Assembly (NCBI GenBank): GCA_006503475.1
Contig: RSEH01000145.1
Location: 1-64,000, forward strand
Direction: 5' to 3'
Length of the DNA stretch: 64,000 nt
Source: Stentor roeselii
Taxonomy: Eukaryota > Ciliophora > Heterotrichea > Heterotrichida > Stentoridae
The notes beneath the pieces were generated by a model. The model searched no databases. It had not been told where the DNA came from and was given only the letters and a program-made list of their open reading frames with translations. Each line of letters begins with the position of its first letter. Position 1 is the first letter of the stretch. Shown piece by piece: positions 1 through 9,481 of this stretch. A program made the translations under genes and the position numbers.

Positions 1-835
1 TTGTGATCTTTTTTGAATGCTTTTCGAATACTCGAAGTTTTTTCAAGGTCCTCATTTCGAAGATGAAAACTTTTCCATTGTCGTCACCTACTGATAAAAA
101 TGTTGACTTTGATGTGAACTTTAAACAAGATATTGAACCGATTTGGCTGTTTATGATTTCTTCAGTTACTGACTTCTTATAAAGATCGAAGATTTTTATT
201 AGACAATCGGCTCCTCCTGTTGCCATCAGTGCTTCATCATTTGTTATATCGATTGCAAAGACTTCTTTAGCGTGAGTGTAAACTGTTTCTGGCTGGTTAT
301 AAGATCCAGGTTTCCAACAAACAACTCTTCCATCGCTTCCAATAGAATAGAATTCTGTTGCAGTAGAACAAATTCCATTAACTCCTGAATTATGCCCAAA
401 AAGATGCTGTTTTTGAACATTTTCCAGATGATTATAAATAAAAATATCCCCAGAAGCAAGTCCAATAATCAGTTCCTTGGAAAAATCAAAAAGACTAATG
501 CAATTTATGGCACCTTTCGGAAAAGAAATACTAAAAACAATTTCAGCATTGTCAAAGCTGAAGCCGATTACTTTCCCTTCAATATTTCCATAGAAAATTG
601 ATTTGTTGTAATCACTGAAGACCAAACAAGTGCCTATTCCTTCTGTGATGAAATTCATCGGCTTGAATTGAGAAAAATATTTGACTAGATGGCCCATCTG
701 AGACTTTAAATTGCCTTCTAAGATAACTTTCTCGCTAGTTGAAGGAAATTTGAACAAGCTTTCTCTATGCAAATGGCTGACGCTCATCAAACTACGCTTT
801 TCTGATTGCAGAACTTCTGTATCTTCGGTTTGCAT
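1..835 (-). CDS. WD40-repeat-like protein, 3' end beyond window
   Basis: One open frame of 278 codons runs from an ATG at 835 to the left edge with no stop. The protein begins MQTEDTEVLQSEKRS. It contains repeating beta-propeller-like blocks: a GNIEGKVIGFS stretch, a HNSGVNGIC block ending in GSDGRVVCW, and an ITNDEALMATGGADCLIKIFDL block, followed by SVGDDNGKVFIFEMR. The GH-like openings, the xD turns and the ends resembling W-D (KIFDL, KVFIFE) are typical of WD40 blades. Such proteins act as interaction scaffolds. I cannot assign an orthologue because the C-terminus is missing. No intron is needed in the visible part. The gene faces away from the nucleoporin gene across a 955 bp AT-rich gap. 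Confidence 0.75.
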   Translation of the reverse strand, partial: MQTEDTEVLQSEKRSLMSVSHLHRESLFKFPSTSEKVILEGNLKSQMGHLVKYFSQFKPMNFITEGIGTCLVFSDYNKSIFYGNIEGKVIGFSFDNAEIVFSISFPKGAINCISLFDFSKELIIGLASGDIFIYNHLENVQKQHLFGHNSGVNGICSTATEFYSIGSDGRVVCWKPGSYNQPETVYTHAKEVFAIDITNDEALMATGGADCLIKIFDLYKKSVTEEIINSQIGSISCLKFTSKSTFLSVGDDNGKVFIFEMRTLKKLRVFEKHSKKIT

Positions 836-1790
836 ATTTATTATGTATGGAATTAAAGGTTATATTTTGATGTTGCAGGGATATTCAGGGTTATAATAAT
901 TAGATGATCAGATGGAAGTTTTTATGTTTTTTATATTTTCCTTAATCAGTTCAATTTTTTTTTGTGAAAATTTAGAAAGTTGAATTCGAAGAACATTTGT
1001 CTACATTTACAAGTTGATTAACCATTTTTATTAATTTCAAGACTTGAATTTTTTTAAGAGAATTTTTAATTCTAATAGATTTTTGGAGTGGAATAATTAT
1101 CCTTGATTATAGTTTCATTGCAGATAGGTTTAAATATTTTGATTAATTGAACCAAACTTTTTGAAAATTTTTTGACATTTATCATTTCTTTAAATAATTG
1201 CATAGTGATATGTGCTTCTCTTGTTTGTTTAGAGTGGATTGGGTTGAGTATAATAGTCAAATTATAAAAATTATTTGGTTAAAGTTTGAGTGATTGATTA
1301 CTGCTCTTTTGAATTTATGTTTATAATCTCTCAAGATTTATTAATTTAAAGAACTTGAACTAATGAGATCCTTTGTGATATTTTTTATTAATTATAATGA
1401 AACTTGAACTATTAGATGTATAAAAATTATACAATTATTACAATTACAAGCACCAGAAAATTATATTAAGGTGCTACTGCTAATGTTTCTACTTAAAAGT
1501 ATACAATCAGTTTCTAAGAGATTAATTTGAATCCTAGTATTTTATTATCACATTCAAATCTTGAGAATAGTATCTAAAATAAAATATTTACTTAACTACT
1601 CATCTAATATCACTACAGAAAATATCTCATATAAAACCAAAGTTGACCTTCAACAGATTCTACTTACTATTCCTCAAAAAATCCTTCCAAATATTCCTAA
1701 AAAACTTCTAAAATCTTCTCATAAATAAAAAATCCTAAAACTCTCCTAAACTCCATCTATAGTCCTTAAAATTGCTAACCCCATATATAA
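836..1790. other. AT-rich divergent intergenic region
   Basis: This 955 bp gap separates two divergently transcribed genes. It is very AT-rich, with long T runs in its left half. From about 1500 to 1790 the plus strand becomes rich in A, C and T and poor in G, which is the usual look of the leader before a plus-strand gene in this window. Short open frames here have poor composition and start at TTG or ATG by chance. I see no gene, RNA or repeat that I can support. Confidence 0.5.
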
Positions 1791-4043
1791 ATGGAAAGTC
1801 TCGTGAGTTATCTAACACTCTTTGCAGCTTCTTCAATATTCTGGATGATACTTTCACACAAAAGAGCCCTGTAAGCCTTATATAGCGCTCAAATCGGTAA
1901 GCCACGAAAGGCGGAGCCGATAAAATCAGAGCCAGTTCCATCAAAACGTCAAAAAATCGAGTTCAGCTGTGAAAATGTAAAAGCTGTTGAGTATTCACCA
2001 GATGAATCAACATTCAAAGGCCATGAAAGTATGTTTGGTAAACTGGAAAAAATTAAAAATAGCAGCCGAGAGCGAGTAATCATAGTTCCGAGCTATTCAG
2101 AAAAAGGGATCGGCACTTGTGATTTGGACGAAATCCCTGAAGTGACAATACGAAGGCTGAACTCATCAGAGCGCGTTGATCCCGAAAAAACTCGTAAAAA
2201 TCTTCTAGCTTCCAAGCTAAACATCGACAAAAAAAACGCAACTTTTTACTCAGGTGAGAGCTTCAGGGTAAAAAGAAGCAAGTTCTACGAGAAGCTCAAC
2301 GAAGTCATCAGCAGCCCTAAACGACCTTACTCGACTCTTCAGCCAGTCCTTTCGAAAGACTCGTCAAAGTCAGGACTGGCCAAAGAAGTCCTAAAAACTG
2401 AAGGATTTCGAAAAAAAGAAGAAAACATCATCGACCTGGGGTACGTCCCTGTCAGAAACCAAGAAAAACTCGACATGTCAAAAACAACCCGCTTTGAACT
2501 ACCAGGAGTCAACAAAGAAGAACTTTTCGGGAAACCAAATGAAAAAAGTCTAAATTTCGAGAAAATTCCTGAAAAAACATCAGAAAAAATCGAAGCTGAA
2601 GGGAATAAAACTCCACTTTTCGGCTTTAATGAAAAGAACTCAGATCAAGGTGGATTTGGACAACTAGCCAGCAGTCTTCTTCCAGAAGACAATTCAAAAA
2701 AAGAACCCATGAAAGGAAACGAGTCTCCTTTCTCAGCTTTTTCAAACCAAGATGTGAAACCAGCAGTAAAAACTTCAGAACAGTCGCTTTTTTCAACTTC
2801 TGGAGGATTTTTCGGTTCCACCAGTAAAGAAACATCTTTGTTTAAACCAGAAGCGTCTTCATCTCCAGTCATTTCCCCTTTCACGACCCCTTTATTCGGA
2901 AGTTCATCGAAACCAGAGCCATCAAAAAATGAAGACTCTTCTAAATCTTCTTTATTTGGAAGCAACCCTCAAACTTCAAGTCTTTTTCCTGGTTCAAAAA
3001 CTGAGACATCTGAAAAGACTTCAGCTTTAACTCAAAATAATTCAGAAAATTCGTTTTCAGCTAATTCTAGCCAAAGCCTTTTCGGAAACAACTCTGGGCA
3101 AGGTTTATTAGGGAATAATACTGGGAGTTCATTGTTTGGAAGTAAGACTGGAACGAGTTCTGCAGGTCTTTTTGGAAATCTTTCAGGAAATAACTTGAGT
3201 GGAGCAGGAAGTTCTTTTGGAGGAAGTTCATCTGCGGAGAAGACGACTTCTTTGTTTTCTAAGCCAAATGAAGGGAATTCAGAAAAAAGTCTTTTTTCAA
3301 ATACTGAAGAGAGTAAAAAAGATGATGGAAAAAGTACTGTTTTTGGAGATTCTAGTAAAAACTCAGCTTCTACTCCTGGTTCACTTTTCGGGACTTCTGC
3401 AACACCAGGAAGTCTTTTCTCTTCAGGTCAAACTAAGGAAACTCCCCCTGCAACTTCAAATCCATCTGGAAGCCTTTTCTCAGGTTTTCCTTCAAACGAC
3501 TCTAAAACTGCTCCAAATACTTCAGGAAGTCTTTTCGCAGGATTTTCTTCTGGAAATTTCGCTTCAGCGACTTCTAATCCTGAGATCAAGTCAGACACTC
3601 CAAAGCCTGCTACAAGTTCTTCAGGACCAACAAGTTCTGCAGGGGTTGCGACATCTGGAAATTCTTTGTTTGGGAATAGTGCAGGAAGTAGTTTGTTTGG
3701 GGCGAATAGTGGAAATGGTTCGTTTGGGGCGAATAGTGGAGGCTTGTTTGGAACTAAAAGTGGAAATAGCTTGTTTGAGAATAAAAGTGGAACTGGATTG
3801 TTTGGGGGGAATAGTGAAAGTGGATTGTTTAAAGGAAATAATGGGACTGGATTGTTTGGGTCGAATGATGCGACGAAAGGTAGTTTATTTGGACAGAGTA
3901 GTCAAGGATCGAATATTTTGAACAATTCAGCGGGGAATTCATCTGATTCAAAACAAATGACGAATAGTACTCAGCCTTTTGGAATTGGATTCAGCTCAAA
4001 TAATTTTCAGTCTGGAAATACCATGAGCACTTTCGGGAAATAG
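1791..4043 (+). CDS. Membrane-anchored FG-repeat nucleoporin (POM121-like)
   Basis: Two exons (1791-1870 and 1886-4043) give 745 residues. Exon 1 codes for a single hydrophobic segment at about residues 4-21 (LVSYLTLFAASSIFWMIL) followed by basic residues. A basic, disordered linker with a KRQK cluster follows. From about residue 250 the protein is Ser/Gly/Asn-rich with many FG dipeptides in SLFG, GLFG and SFG contexts, ending STFGK. The repeats identify a nuclear pore FG nucleoporin, whose FG mesh binds transport receptors. An N-terminal membrane anchor plus C-terminal FG repeats is the POM121 layout, so I infer an integral pore-membrane Nup. The ATG at 1791 sits in a tatataaATG context. Without the intron, the apparent start would be an internal Met at 2031 and the anchor would be missed. 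Confidence 0.82.
1871..1885 (+). other. 15-nt intron in the POM121-like gene
   Basis: The sequence gtaagccttatatag interrupts a Leu codon (CT|C). Its removal joins the membrane-anchor exon to the FG-Nup frame, which stays open to 4043. It has the GTA start, the A six bases from the end and the TAG end shared by the other introns here. Confidence 0.85.
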
Positions 4044-4120
4044 TTAGATAATTTTGTAAAGAGAAAAACTTTTAAGTAGTTTAGGAGTTTTTTTTATGTA
4101 ATTTTTTGTTGTAATCTACT

Positions 4121-6340
4121 ATGATTGGACCATTAAACAAGACAATCTCAAACACATTCAAAACTCAGCTCCTCACCTCAGAAGAAGAAAACTCTTCGAA
4201 GTTAAGCCAAAGAATCCAGCAAGTATCCGAAGAATGGGAGCTATCCTACCAAGACCACCTATTCGAAGAGACAACTCTATCAAACACCCAGAACTCAAGT
4301 CGTTTCCTTGCAGTTTCGGAGTTAAACAAGTACCTATTCAAAAACTCAGAAAAAAAGAAGCAAATAGAAGACCTAAGAAGCGAAATTAATATATTTAAAG
4401 GTCTCGCATCGCGAATTTCAATAGAAAAAAAACTAGACCTGGAGTCCGAGTTGGAAAATACCTTGAAAAAAGTAGAACTTCAAGAAAATGAGCAGAATTC
4501 AATAAAAATTTTACTTGGAAGAGAAAAAGAAGCGATTCTCAACATTCGAGAGCAATTAATAAGACTCACTGATGACCATCGAAAAATCACTAAAAGTTAC
4601 TCAGAGGCTCACTTTTCACGAGAAAAAGCTGATTACAACTTAATCCTCATCAACAATGAAATCGTCAAAGCGAAAAAAGATGAATGGCTCAACAATCAGA
4701 GGTTCAAACAAAGCATTCACCAGAAAAAAAAACAAAAGGAAAGCTTTGAAAATGAAAAAAAAAACATCATTGAAAACATCTGCAAGAAAATGATAGAAAA
4801 TGAAGAAAATCAAAGCAAACTTCAAAAAGATAAACAAGAAATGGAAAAAACTATCACATCTATTGAAAACTTTCAAAATAACAGAAAAAATGACAGAAAA
4901 CATTTAGATGACTACTGCGAACAAATCACTAAAATCAACGAAATCATTGAAAAGTTCGACATGGAGACCTCGGAACCTCCAAGATTTTTCAACAAGGAAA
5001 CAGCGAAATTCCTTGAAAAATCCGTTTCTCTAATAATATCCGCCTATCAGCACTTAAAGTACAAAGGCGAAAGTCTCAGCATGCAGTTTTCAAACCTCAC
5101 CAAAGAAAGTTCTACAAAATCCCAAGAACTCGAAAAATACTTAAAAAAATTTCAAGTCCTCAAAAGTGAAAACGAAAACCTTCTCTTCAAACCAACCCAG
5201 TCCAAGTCAACTTTCAACTTAACCAAAGAAAAAATCGAAAATTTAAGTCTTTCAACCAGTCAAAAAGAAGCCTGTCGAAAAATCGAAGAAGTTGTCTTGA
5301 AATGTTTTTTCGAACTTCTCACAATTCTTGAAAAAAGTTACAAAAAATTCGAAGAGATTCCAATTCACAGTTTAGAAGATCCTTTAAAAGACTTGAAAGT
5401 AGACTCTATTCAAAGTGAGACTTTGAAAGAACTTCTGAATTTTCATAAGTTTATTAAAAATCAAGGGGCATTATTAGAGACTTTCAAATGTGAAATATTT
5501 GGAGAGGCTGAGAAAAAAGTAGAGGACAGAAAAAGTATCAGAAGAGACGCTTGGGACATCCGAACAATGATAAGTCGATGGAGTAAAACTTACATTCCAA
5601 TCACTCAGATAAAAAATAAACTCGGACTACTAAAAGATCATGATTTCGACGGTTTTTACCTTTACTGCAAAAGACAACACATGTTAAGACTCTTCATCGG
5701 TTTTGAAGACCTCTGCAAATTTTTTAAAACCTTTCCTAATAAACGAGACCTTTTCTTGAATATTGACTCGTTGTACAGTTCTTCGCATTCGCGTTGTCGA
5801 GGCTTTTTCGCAAGGTTGACCTCGATGTTGACTGACTTTGTCAATAATTCAATTCAAATCACGGCACTTCTGAAAAAAGGACAGTTTAAATTTTTCACTA
5901 GTCATTCGAATCCTGCTGAAAATCATTTGAAAGACTTAAAAATCGCTAAAAGAATTTCGATGAAGTACCCAACGCAAAGAGGAGCTCAGAAGGTCAGGGT
6001 CGATGACCCTGACTCGGATGGAGAAGTCAAATATCTTCAGCCAGCGAAAATTAAAGAAAGAAATGAAAAAAAAACTTTTCATGGAAATGCTGAACTTGAA
6101 TCTCCTCAGAAAGTCTTGAAAGAAGTTTTGAGAATTGAAAGACAGATTAAGGGACTTAAGTCAAAAGAGAGAATTGCAGGGATTCGTGATTGTGTTGGAA
6201 AATTTGAGGGACAGGTTAATTTAAATCAGCCTTGGGCTGTCAGAACTCCCCGTGCAAAATCATCTCAAGATCGTTTCATCAGTACTTCAAGCCTAAGAAT
6301 GGTTTTTTCACCAAAAGGCCAGCTACAACCTAAAGTCTAG
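4121..6340 (+). CDS. Large coiled-coil protein, unknown role
   Basis: An uninterrupted ATG-started frame gives 739 residues. Residues of about 75-260 and 320-370 are rich in Lys, Glu, Gln and Leu with heptad spacing, as in long coiled coils. A more ordered part lies at about 470-620, with aromatic and Cys residues (LYCKRQHMLRLF, DLCKFF). The C-terminus, about 630-739, is basic and looks disordered. I do not recognise a family. The length and coiled coils suggest a cytoskeletal or centriole-associated protein, but this is only inference. It lies 77 bp after the nucleoporin stop, and the next gene starts 8 bp after its TAG, all on the same strand. Confidence 0.75.
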   Translation: MIGPLNKTISNTFKTQLLTSEEENSSKLSQRIQQVSEEWELSYQDHLFEETTLSNTQNSSRFLAVSELNKYLFKNSEKKKQIEDLRSEINIFKGLASRISIEKKLDLESELENTLKKVELQENEQNSIKILLGREKEAILNIREQLIRLTDDHRKITKSYSEAHFSREKADYNLILINNEIVKAKKDEWLNNQRFKQSIHQKKKQKESFENEKKNIIENICKKMIENEENQSKLQKDKQEMEKTITSIENFQNNRKNDRKHLDDYCEQITKINEIIEKFDMETSEPPRFFNKETAKFLEKSVSLIISAYQHLKYKGESLSMQFSNLTKESSTKSQELEKYLKKFQVLKSENENLLFKPTQSKSTFNLTKEKIENLSLSTSQKEACRKIEEVVLKCFFELLTILEKSYKKFEEIPIHSLEDPLKDLKVDSIQSETLKELLNFHKFIKNQGALLETFKCEIFGEAEKKVEDRKSIRRDAWDIRTMISRWSKTYIPITQIKNKLGLLKDHDFDGFYLYCKRQHMLRLFIGFEDLCKFFKTFPNKRDLFLNIDSLYSSSHSRCRGFFARLTSMLTDFVNNSIQITALLKKGQFKFFTSHSNPAENHLKDLKIAKRISMKYPTQRGAQKVRVDDPDSDGEVKYLQPAKIKERNEKKTFHGNAELESPQKVLKEVLRIERQIKGLKSKERIAGIRDCVGKFEGQVNLNQPWAVRTPRAKSSQDRFISTSSLRMVFSPKGQLQPKV

Positions 6341-6348
6341 CCTAATAA

Positions 6349-6858
6349 ATGGAAGGCAGTATTTTCTACAAGCAAGTAGCAGTGATAGAGGGAAGGTACT
6401 ATTCAGTCTACAAGCCAGAAGTTGAATACGAAATAAACAAATCCAAGCAAGAAAAGCCGAAACCAAAGCATCAGGGAGGGTTTTTCGTCTATCCTTCCGT
6501 TGAACTCGCAGCAGGAGCTGAAATAAACAACTGCCTCGGCTCAAACTGGATTTTTCCAAGAGTCATCCTCGAAGTCCGCTGCTGGGGCGAAATGATTCAA
6601 TACCCGAGGTTCAAACTCTGTTTTGAAAACATTTTACCAGTTAAAAACCTGGGATTCCCTGATAAATACCTTCAAAATTGGCAATTTTCTAAGAAAAAAA
6701 CTTTAAAAAATAAGAGAAATTCTTCGAAACTCTTTCAAAATGATGAAAAAAATTATTCTTTTAGTAGTTTAAACAAGGCTAGAAAAGAAACGAAAAATCT
6801 TGAACTTGAAGTTGCGGAAATGGAAAAAAAAGCAAGAATGTTAGGAATTTTCATTTAA
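6349..6858 (+). CDS. Hypothetical protein, 169 aa
   Basis: An ATG in the favoured ataaATGG context begins a 169-residue frame only 8 bp after the previous stop. Residues of about 1-105 look globular, with beta-like hydrophobic alternation and single Trp residues (GSNWIFPRVILEVRCWGEM). The C-terminal third is Lys-rich and ends in a short coiled coil near ELEVAEMEKKARM. No family is recognised and there is no signal peptide or membrane segment. The very short spacing suggests it is simply packed behind the coiled-coil gene. I know of no operons in this lineage, so a joint transcript is not implied. Confidence 0.65.
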   Translation: MEGSIFYKQVAVIEGRYYSVYKPEVEYEINKSKQEKPKPKHQGGFFVYPSVELAAGAEINNCLGSNWIFPRVILEVRCWGEMIQYPRFKLCFENILPVKNLGFPDKYLQNWQFSKKKTLKNKRNSSKLFQNDEKNYSFSSLNKARKETKNLELEVAEMEKKARMLGIFI

Positions 6859-6865
6859 AGACTAA

Positions 6866-7261
6866 TTAATTTAACTTAAATCTTGGATTGTAAACTGAAA
6901 ATATTGACTTGCGGATTTGGCGAAAGTCTTTAAAAGCTTTCGACTCAGATTTCATGAAAAAATTTGAAACTTTTGAAGTATTTAAAGAATTTATTTCAAT
7001 TCCGAGAATGTTTTCTAATTCTTGCTCGATTTTTAGCTTTTTTTCTAAGAGTTGAAGAGAAACTTCTTTGAAATCGGTCACATTTACACTTTTTCGGGGA
7101 AGTTTTAAAGAGTTTTTTGGCTGTAGCAGTGAAATGATTGAGTATCTTGAGGAGGATTTCGGTGATGATACTGTTTTGGACTTTTTTAATTCTCGGCCTC
7201 GGGAAACTGACCTAGGTCTGAAATTGTTTGAAGGTGACTTTTTATTCGTTGACAAATTCAT
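6866..7261 (-). CDS. Hypothetical basic protein, 131 aa
   Basis: A 131-residue frame on the minus strand starts at ATG 7261. The first 60 residues are Ser/Arg/Lys-rich and probably disordered (PSNNFRPRSVSRGREL). A helical segment at about 65-95 (KEVSLQLLEKKLKIEQELEN) may form a coiled coil. It converges on the gene at 6349-6858 with only 7 bp between the stops. Its leader faces the EF-hand gene at 7646 across a divergent gap. No family is recognised. A plus-strand frame covering 7068-7478 is its antisense shadow. Confidence 0.6.
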   Translation of the reverse strand: MNLSTNKKSPSNNFRPRSVSRGRELKKSKTVSSPKSSSRYSIISLLQPKNSLKLPRKSVNVTDFKEVSLQLLEKKLKIEQELENILGIEINSLNTSKVSNFFMKSESKAFKDFRQIRKSIFSVYNPRFKLN

Positions 7262-7645
7262 TTATTTGAATATAAGTAAACTGGAATTAACGGAATTGTC
7301 AAGTGATGAGAAATTATACGTCAAGTTATTTCAGTTGTTGGATATTATTTGGTTTATTTGTAATTTATTTGGATCGATCAGTCTTCTAAATCCACTACAT
7401 CCCAATATGCAAATCAAGACTTTGTCTAAAATAATCCAAATCTTATACATAAATCATATATTTAAATTAAAAATCTAATCCAATCATCCCTAAACAATCC
7501 AAACTCTCTAAATTTTCACCAAAATTAAAATAAATCCAAAAAATTTAAAAACATCTCTAAAAAATTCAACCGAATCAAAAATTTTCATATTCACCAAAGC
7601 ATCATCCAATATCCAACCCCAACCCTCAAAAACCTTTAAAAATAA
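7262..7645. promoter_or_regulatory. Divergent gap with an almost G-free leader
   Basis: This 384 bp gap lies between divergent genes. From 7441 to 7645 the plus strand has only two G bases in 205 nt but many C, A and T. This G-depleted block ends at the ATG of the EF-hand gene and is the clearest case of a leader pattern seen across the window. I see no TATA-like box apart from generic AT runs. Confidence 0.5.
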
Positions 7646-8041
7646 ATGGATTACAAGTCATATACCCGATCTCGTTCTCTGGCATACATGGTAGCACAAG
7701 CAAAAGTCTTCGAAGAGCTAGAGCCGATGCCTAAAACTCGTTTATTAAAATCCCTTTCAAAGACAAAGCTAAGTTTCAAAGAAATATCAAACAAGCTCCG
7801 TCTTGAAACGCGAAGAAGACTCTCAAAACGAACAAATGAAGACTTCTCAGAACTTGAAATCCGTCGAATCTTCGATTTATTCAACATAAAGCACGACGAG
7901 TCATTAAGTGCAGAAGACATCTACATGTTACTCGAAGGCGAGCAGAGTTTAGAAGACATCCGAAAGACCTTCGACATCCTCGACGAAGACGCAGACGGTA
8001 AATTAAGTTTCGAGGAGTTTTACTTAATAATGAATTCTTAA
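7646..8041 (+). CDS. EF-hand protein, 131 aa
   Basis: ATG at 7646 in an aataaATGG context. The C-terminal half carries an EF-hand pair. The first, near residues 72-90, is degenerate (DLFNIKHDESLSAEDIYMLL). The second, near 108-128, is canonical: DEDADGKLSFEEF has acidic residues at positions 1, 3 and 5, a central Gly and Glu at position 12. The N-terminal 70 residues are basic and helical. Only one loop is likely to bind calcium. The protein is too short to be calmodulin and could be a small calcium sensor or part of a larger assembly. Its TAA stop ends at 8041, and the stop codon of the convergent RNF170-like gene begins at the next base. Confidence 0.8.
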   Translation: MDYKSYTRSRSLAYMVAQAKVFEELEPMPKTRLLKSLSKTKLSFKEISNKLRLETRRRLSKRTNEDFSELEIRRIFDLFNIKHDESLSAEDIYMLLEGEQSLEDIRKTFDILDEDADGKLSFEEFYLIMNS

Positions 8042-8665
8042 CTACCCTTCTAAAGCGATTTTTAAACAAATCTTGAAAATGAGAACCGAAGCGTAAATCA
8101 AAGTCCCTCCAACAACCCCGAAGTCATCGATAAGTCCGAAGAATCCGTATTTTTCTTCATCGAAAATATCGTAAGGAAGGAAAAACAAGTACCCAATCGC
8201 CACTGCAATTAACAGGATTACTGTCAGAGTCGTTCTCAGGTCTTGGAAATCATTGTGGGTGAAAAATCGCTTCAGCAACAAAGGCGCCTCGCAGATTATC
8301 TCGAAGTAAGTCCTCTCGTCTTGGAAGCTGTGATATTTACGAAGACGTAAACGGATGTCGTCTGGACAGACTTCGAAGTTTTTGAATAAAATCCAGATTT
8401 TTCGACGGCATAATGGGCAGAGACTTGATTTTTCTAAACAGTTTAAAATGCAAGTTGCTGATTAGAGAGTACCGCAAAACTCATGGGCGCAAGATGCTTG
8501 AACTGGATAAGTTTTTTCTTCTAAACAGATTGAACATTCTTCTTGGTGGAATAAACGTGCTGGACGGTTTGGGTTCGATTTGTCTATATTCGGTTTTGTA
8601 GTCAGGAAGTAACCGAAACATAAGACCACTGCAATTACTATCAGTGCTGCTACCACGTAGTGCAT
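8042..8665 (-). CDS. RNF170: RNF170-like membrane RING E3 ubiquitin ligase
   Basis: Two exons (8665-8473 and 8457-8042) give 202 residues. An N-terminal membrane helix (about 3-22) is followed by a C3HC4 RING. The first ligand pair is CSICLEE. The CAHEFC block then runs across the intron into ATCILNC, and the last pair is CPLCRRK. A C-terminal DUF1232-type segment has two hydrophobic helices (TLTVILLIAVAIGYLFF and GTLIYASVLIFKICL). Membrane helix, RING and DUF1232 in this order are the RNF170 architecture. In animals that protein is an ER E3 acting on activated IP3 receptors. The substrate here is inferred from family only. Family length is similar (about 258 in human). Confidence 0.85.
8458..8472 (-). 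other. 15-nt intron inside the RING domain
   Basis: Read on the minus strand it is gtactctctaatcag. Without removal the frame stops at once (TAA within the intron). With removal the RING reads CAHEFCATCILNC and continues to CPLC. This is one of four introns here ending CAG. Confidence 0.88.
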
Positions 8666-8961
8666 ATTTATTAAGATTTAGAGTATTATTCTTTTGAGGG
8701 TAATGGGCTCATTTAGGATTTTAATCTTTAAGAGTTTGAAGTGGATTAATTGGTAAGATGAAGAATATATGTTGATGATCTTTTGAATGATCATGAATTT
8801 GAACCATATCAATCGTTGAAACTTTTGATGAAATTATTGATGATTCAAGTTTTCTTCTGAAGTTTTCTATAATACTGAATATTTAATCTAGAAGAATTTT
8901 AATACTTACTTCAATCTCTTAAACCTCAAACCAGGTATCCATTTAATCCTAATAATTAAAA
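8666..8961. other. Divergent intergenic region
   Basis: A 296 bp AT-rich gap between the RNF170-like gene and the gene at 8962. The part next to 8666 is C-poor on the plus strand and the part next to 8962 is G-poor. This matches the two diverging leaders. No small gene or RNA was found. Confidence 0.4.
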
Positions 8962-9465
8962 ATGAATCCTCACTTCAAATTTAACGAAACCTCTAAAACT
9001 CCAACCTCAGAATTTCCAAGTCCAGACGAAATTGATTCGAAAAGTGAGTTTCTGTTAAAAAGCTTAAAAAATTCACTGTTTTTAGATAGTATAGAAAACT
9101 TTCACATGTCTCGCAACGGTAGCAATTTTTCAGATATACGACTTTCATTCACAACCGATGAAGTAGTTCCAAGTCAAAGAACATCAATAGTCTCCGACGA
9201 CCAAACCGAGGTGAATTTTTACCAATTCAAATTCGAACAAAAGATCCAATCCAAGTTAAAAACCCTTTCCTTCCAAGTAAAAAATTGCAAGTGGTGCAAG
9301 TCAACAAGTTACTTTCTCGACAAGTTAGTTTTGCAAGACCTGAGTTTTTTGCAACTAATATCTTACTGGCTTGAGAGTTTCCGATGTTGCAGTGACCCTA
9401 AAGTCCTCGGAAAGTACCTGGTGAAGAAGTCCTTTTGTATATACTGTGGAAGGGCAGAAGAGTAA
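8962..9465 (+). CDS. Hypothetical protein with paired CxxC motifs
   Basis: ATG at 8962 starts a 167-residue frame. The first 75 residues are Ser/Thr-rich and probably disordered. The C-terminal 60 residues carry a CKWC pair, an amphipathic or hydrophobic stretch (LSFLQLISYWLESFRCC) and a final CIYC pair. Two CxxC knuckles flanking a membrane-dipping helix recall the LITAF zinc domain, although the HxCPxC form is not present, so I give this only as a possibility. It could be another small zinc-binding protein. The next gene begins 16 bp after its stop on the same strand. Confidence 0.6.
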   Translation: MNPHFKFNETSKTPTSEFPSPDEIDSKSEFLLKSLKNSLFLDSIENFHMSRNGSNFSDIRLSFTTDEVVPSQRTSIVSDDQTEVNFYQFKFEQKIQSKLKTLSFQVKNCKWCKSTSYFLDKLVLQDLSFLQLISYWLESFRCCSDPKVLGKYLVKKSFCIYCGRAEE

Positions 9466-9481
9466 TTAGTAATTAATATAA

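Noticed and set aside
1072-1260. 62-codon frame on the minus strand
   Set aside because: Very AT-rich, no family, inside a leader region; expected by chance.
1735-1944. 69-codon frame on the minus strand
   Set aside because: It lies across exon 1 and the intron of the POM121-like gene, which explains this DNA better on the plus strand.
2626-3921. Open frames overlapping the FG nucleoporin on both strands
   Set aside because: Shadows of the low-complexity FG-repeat coding sequence.
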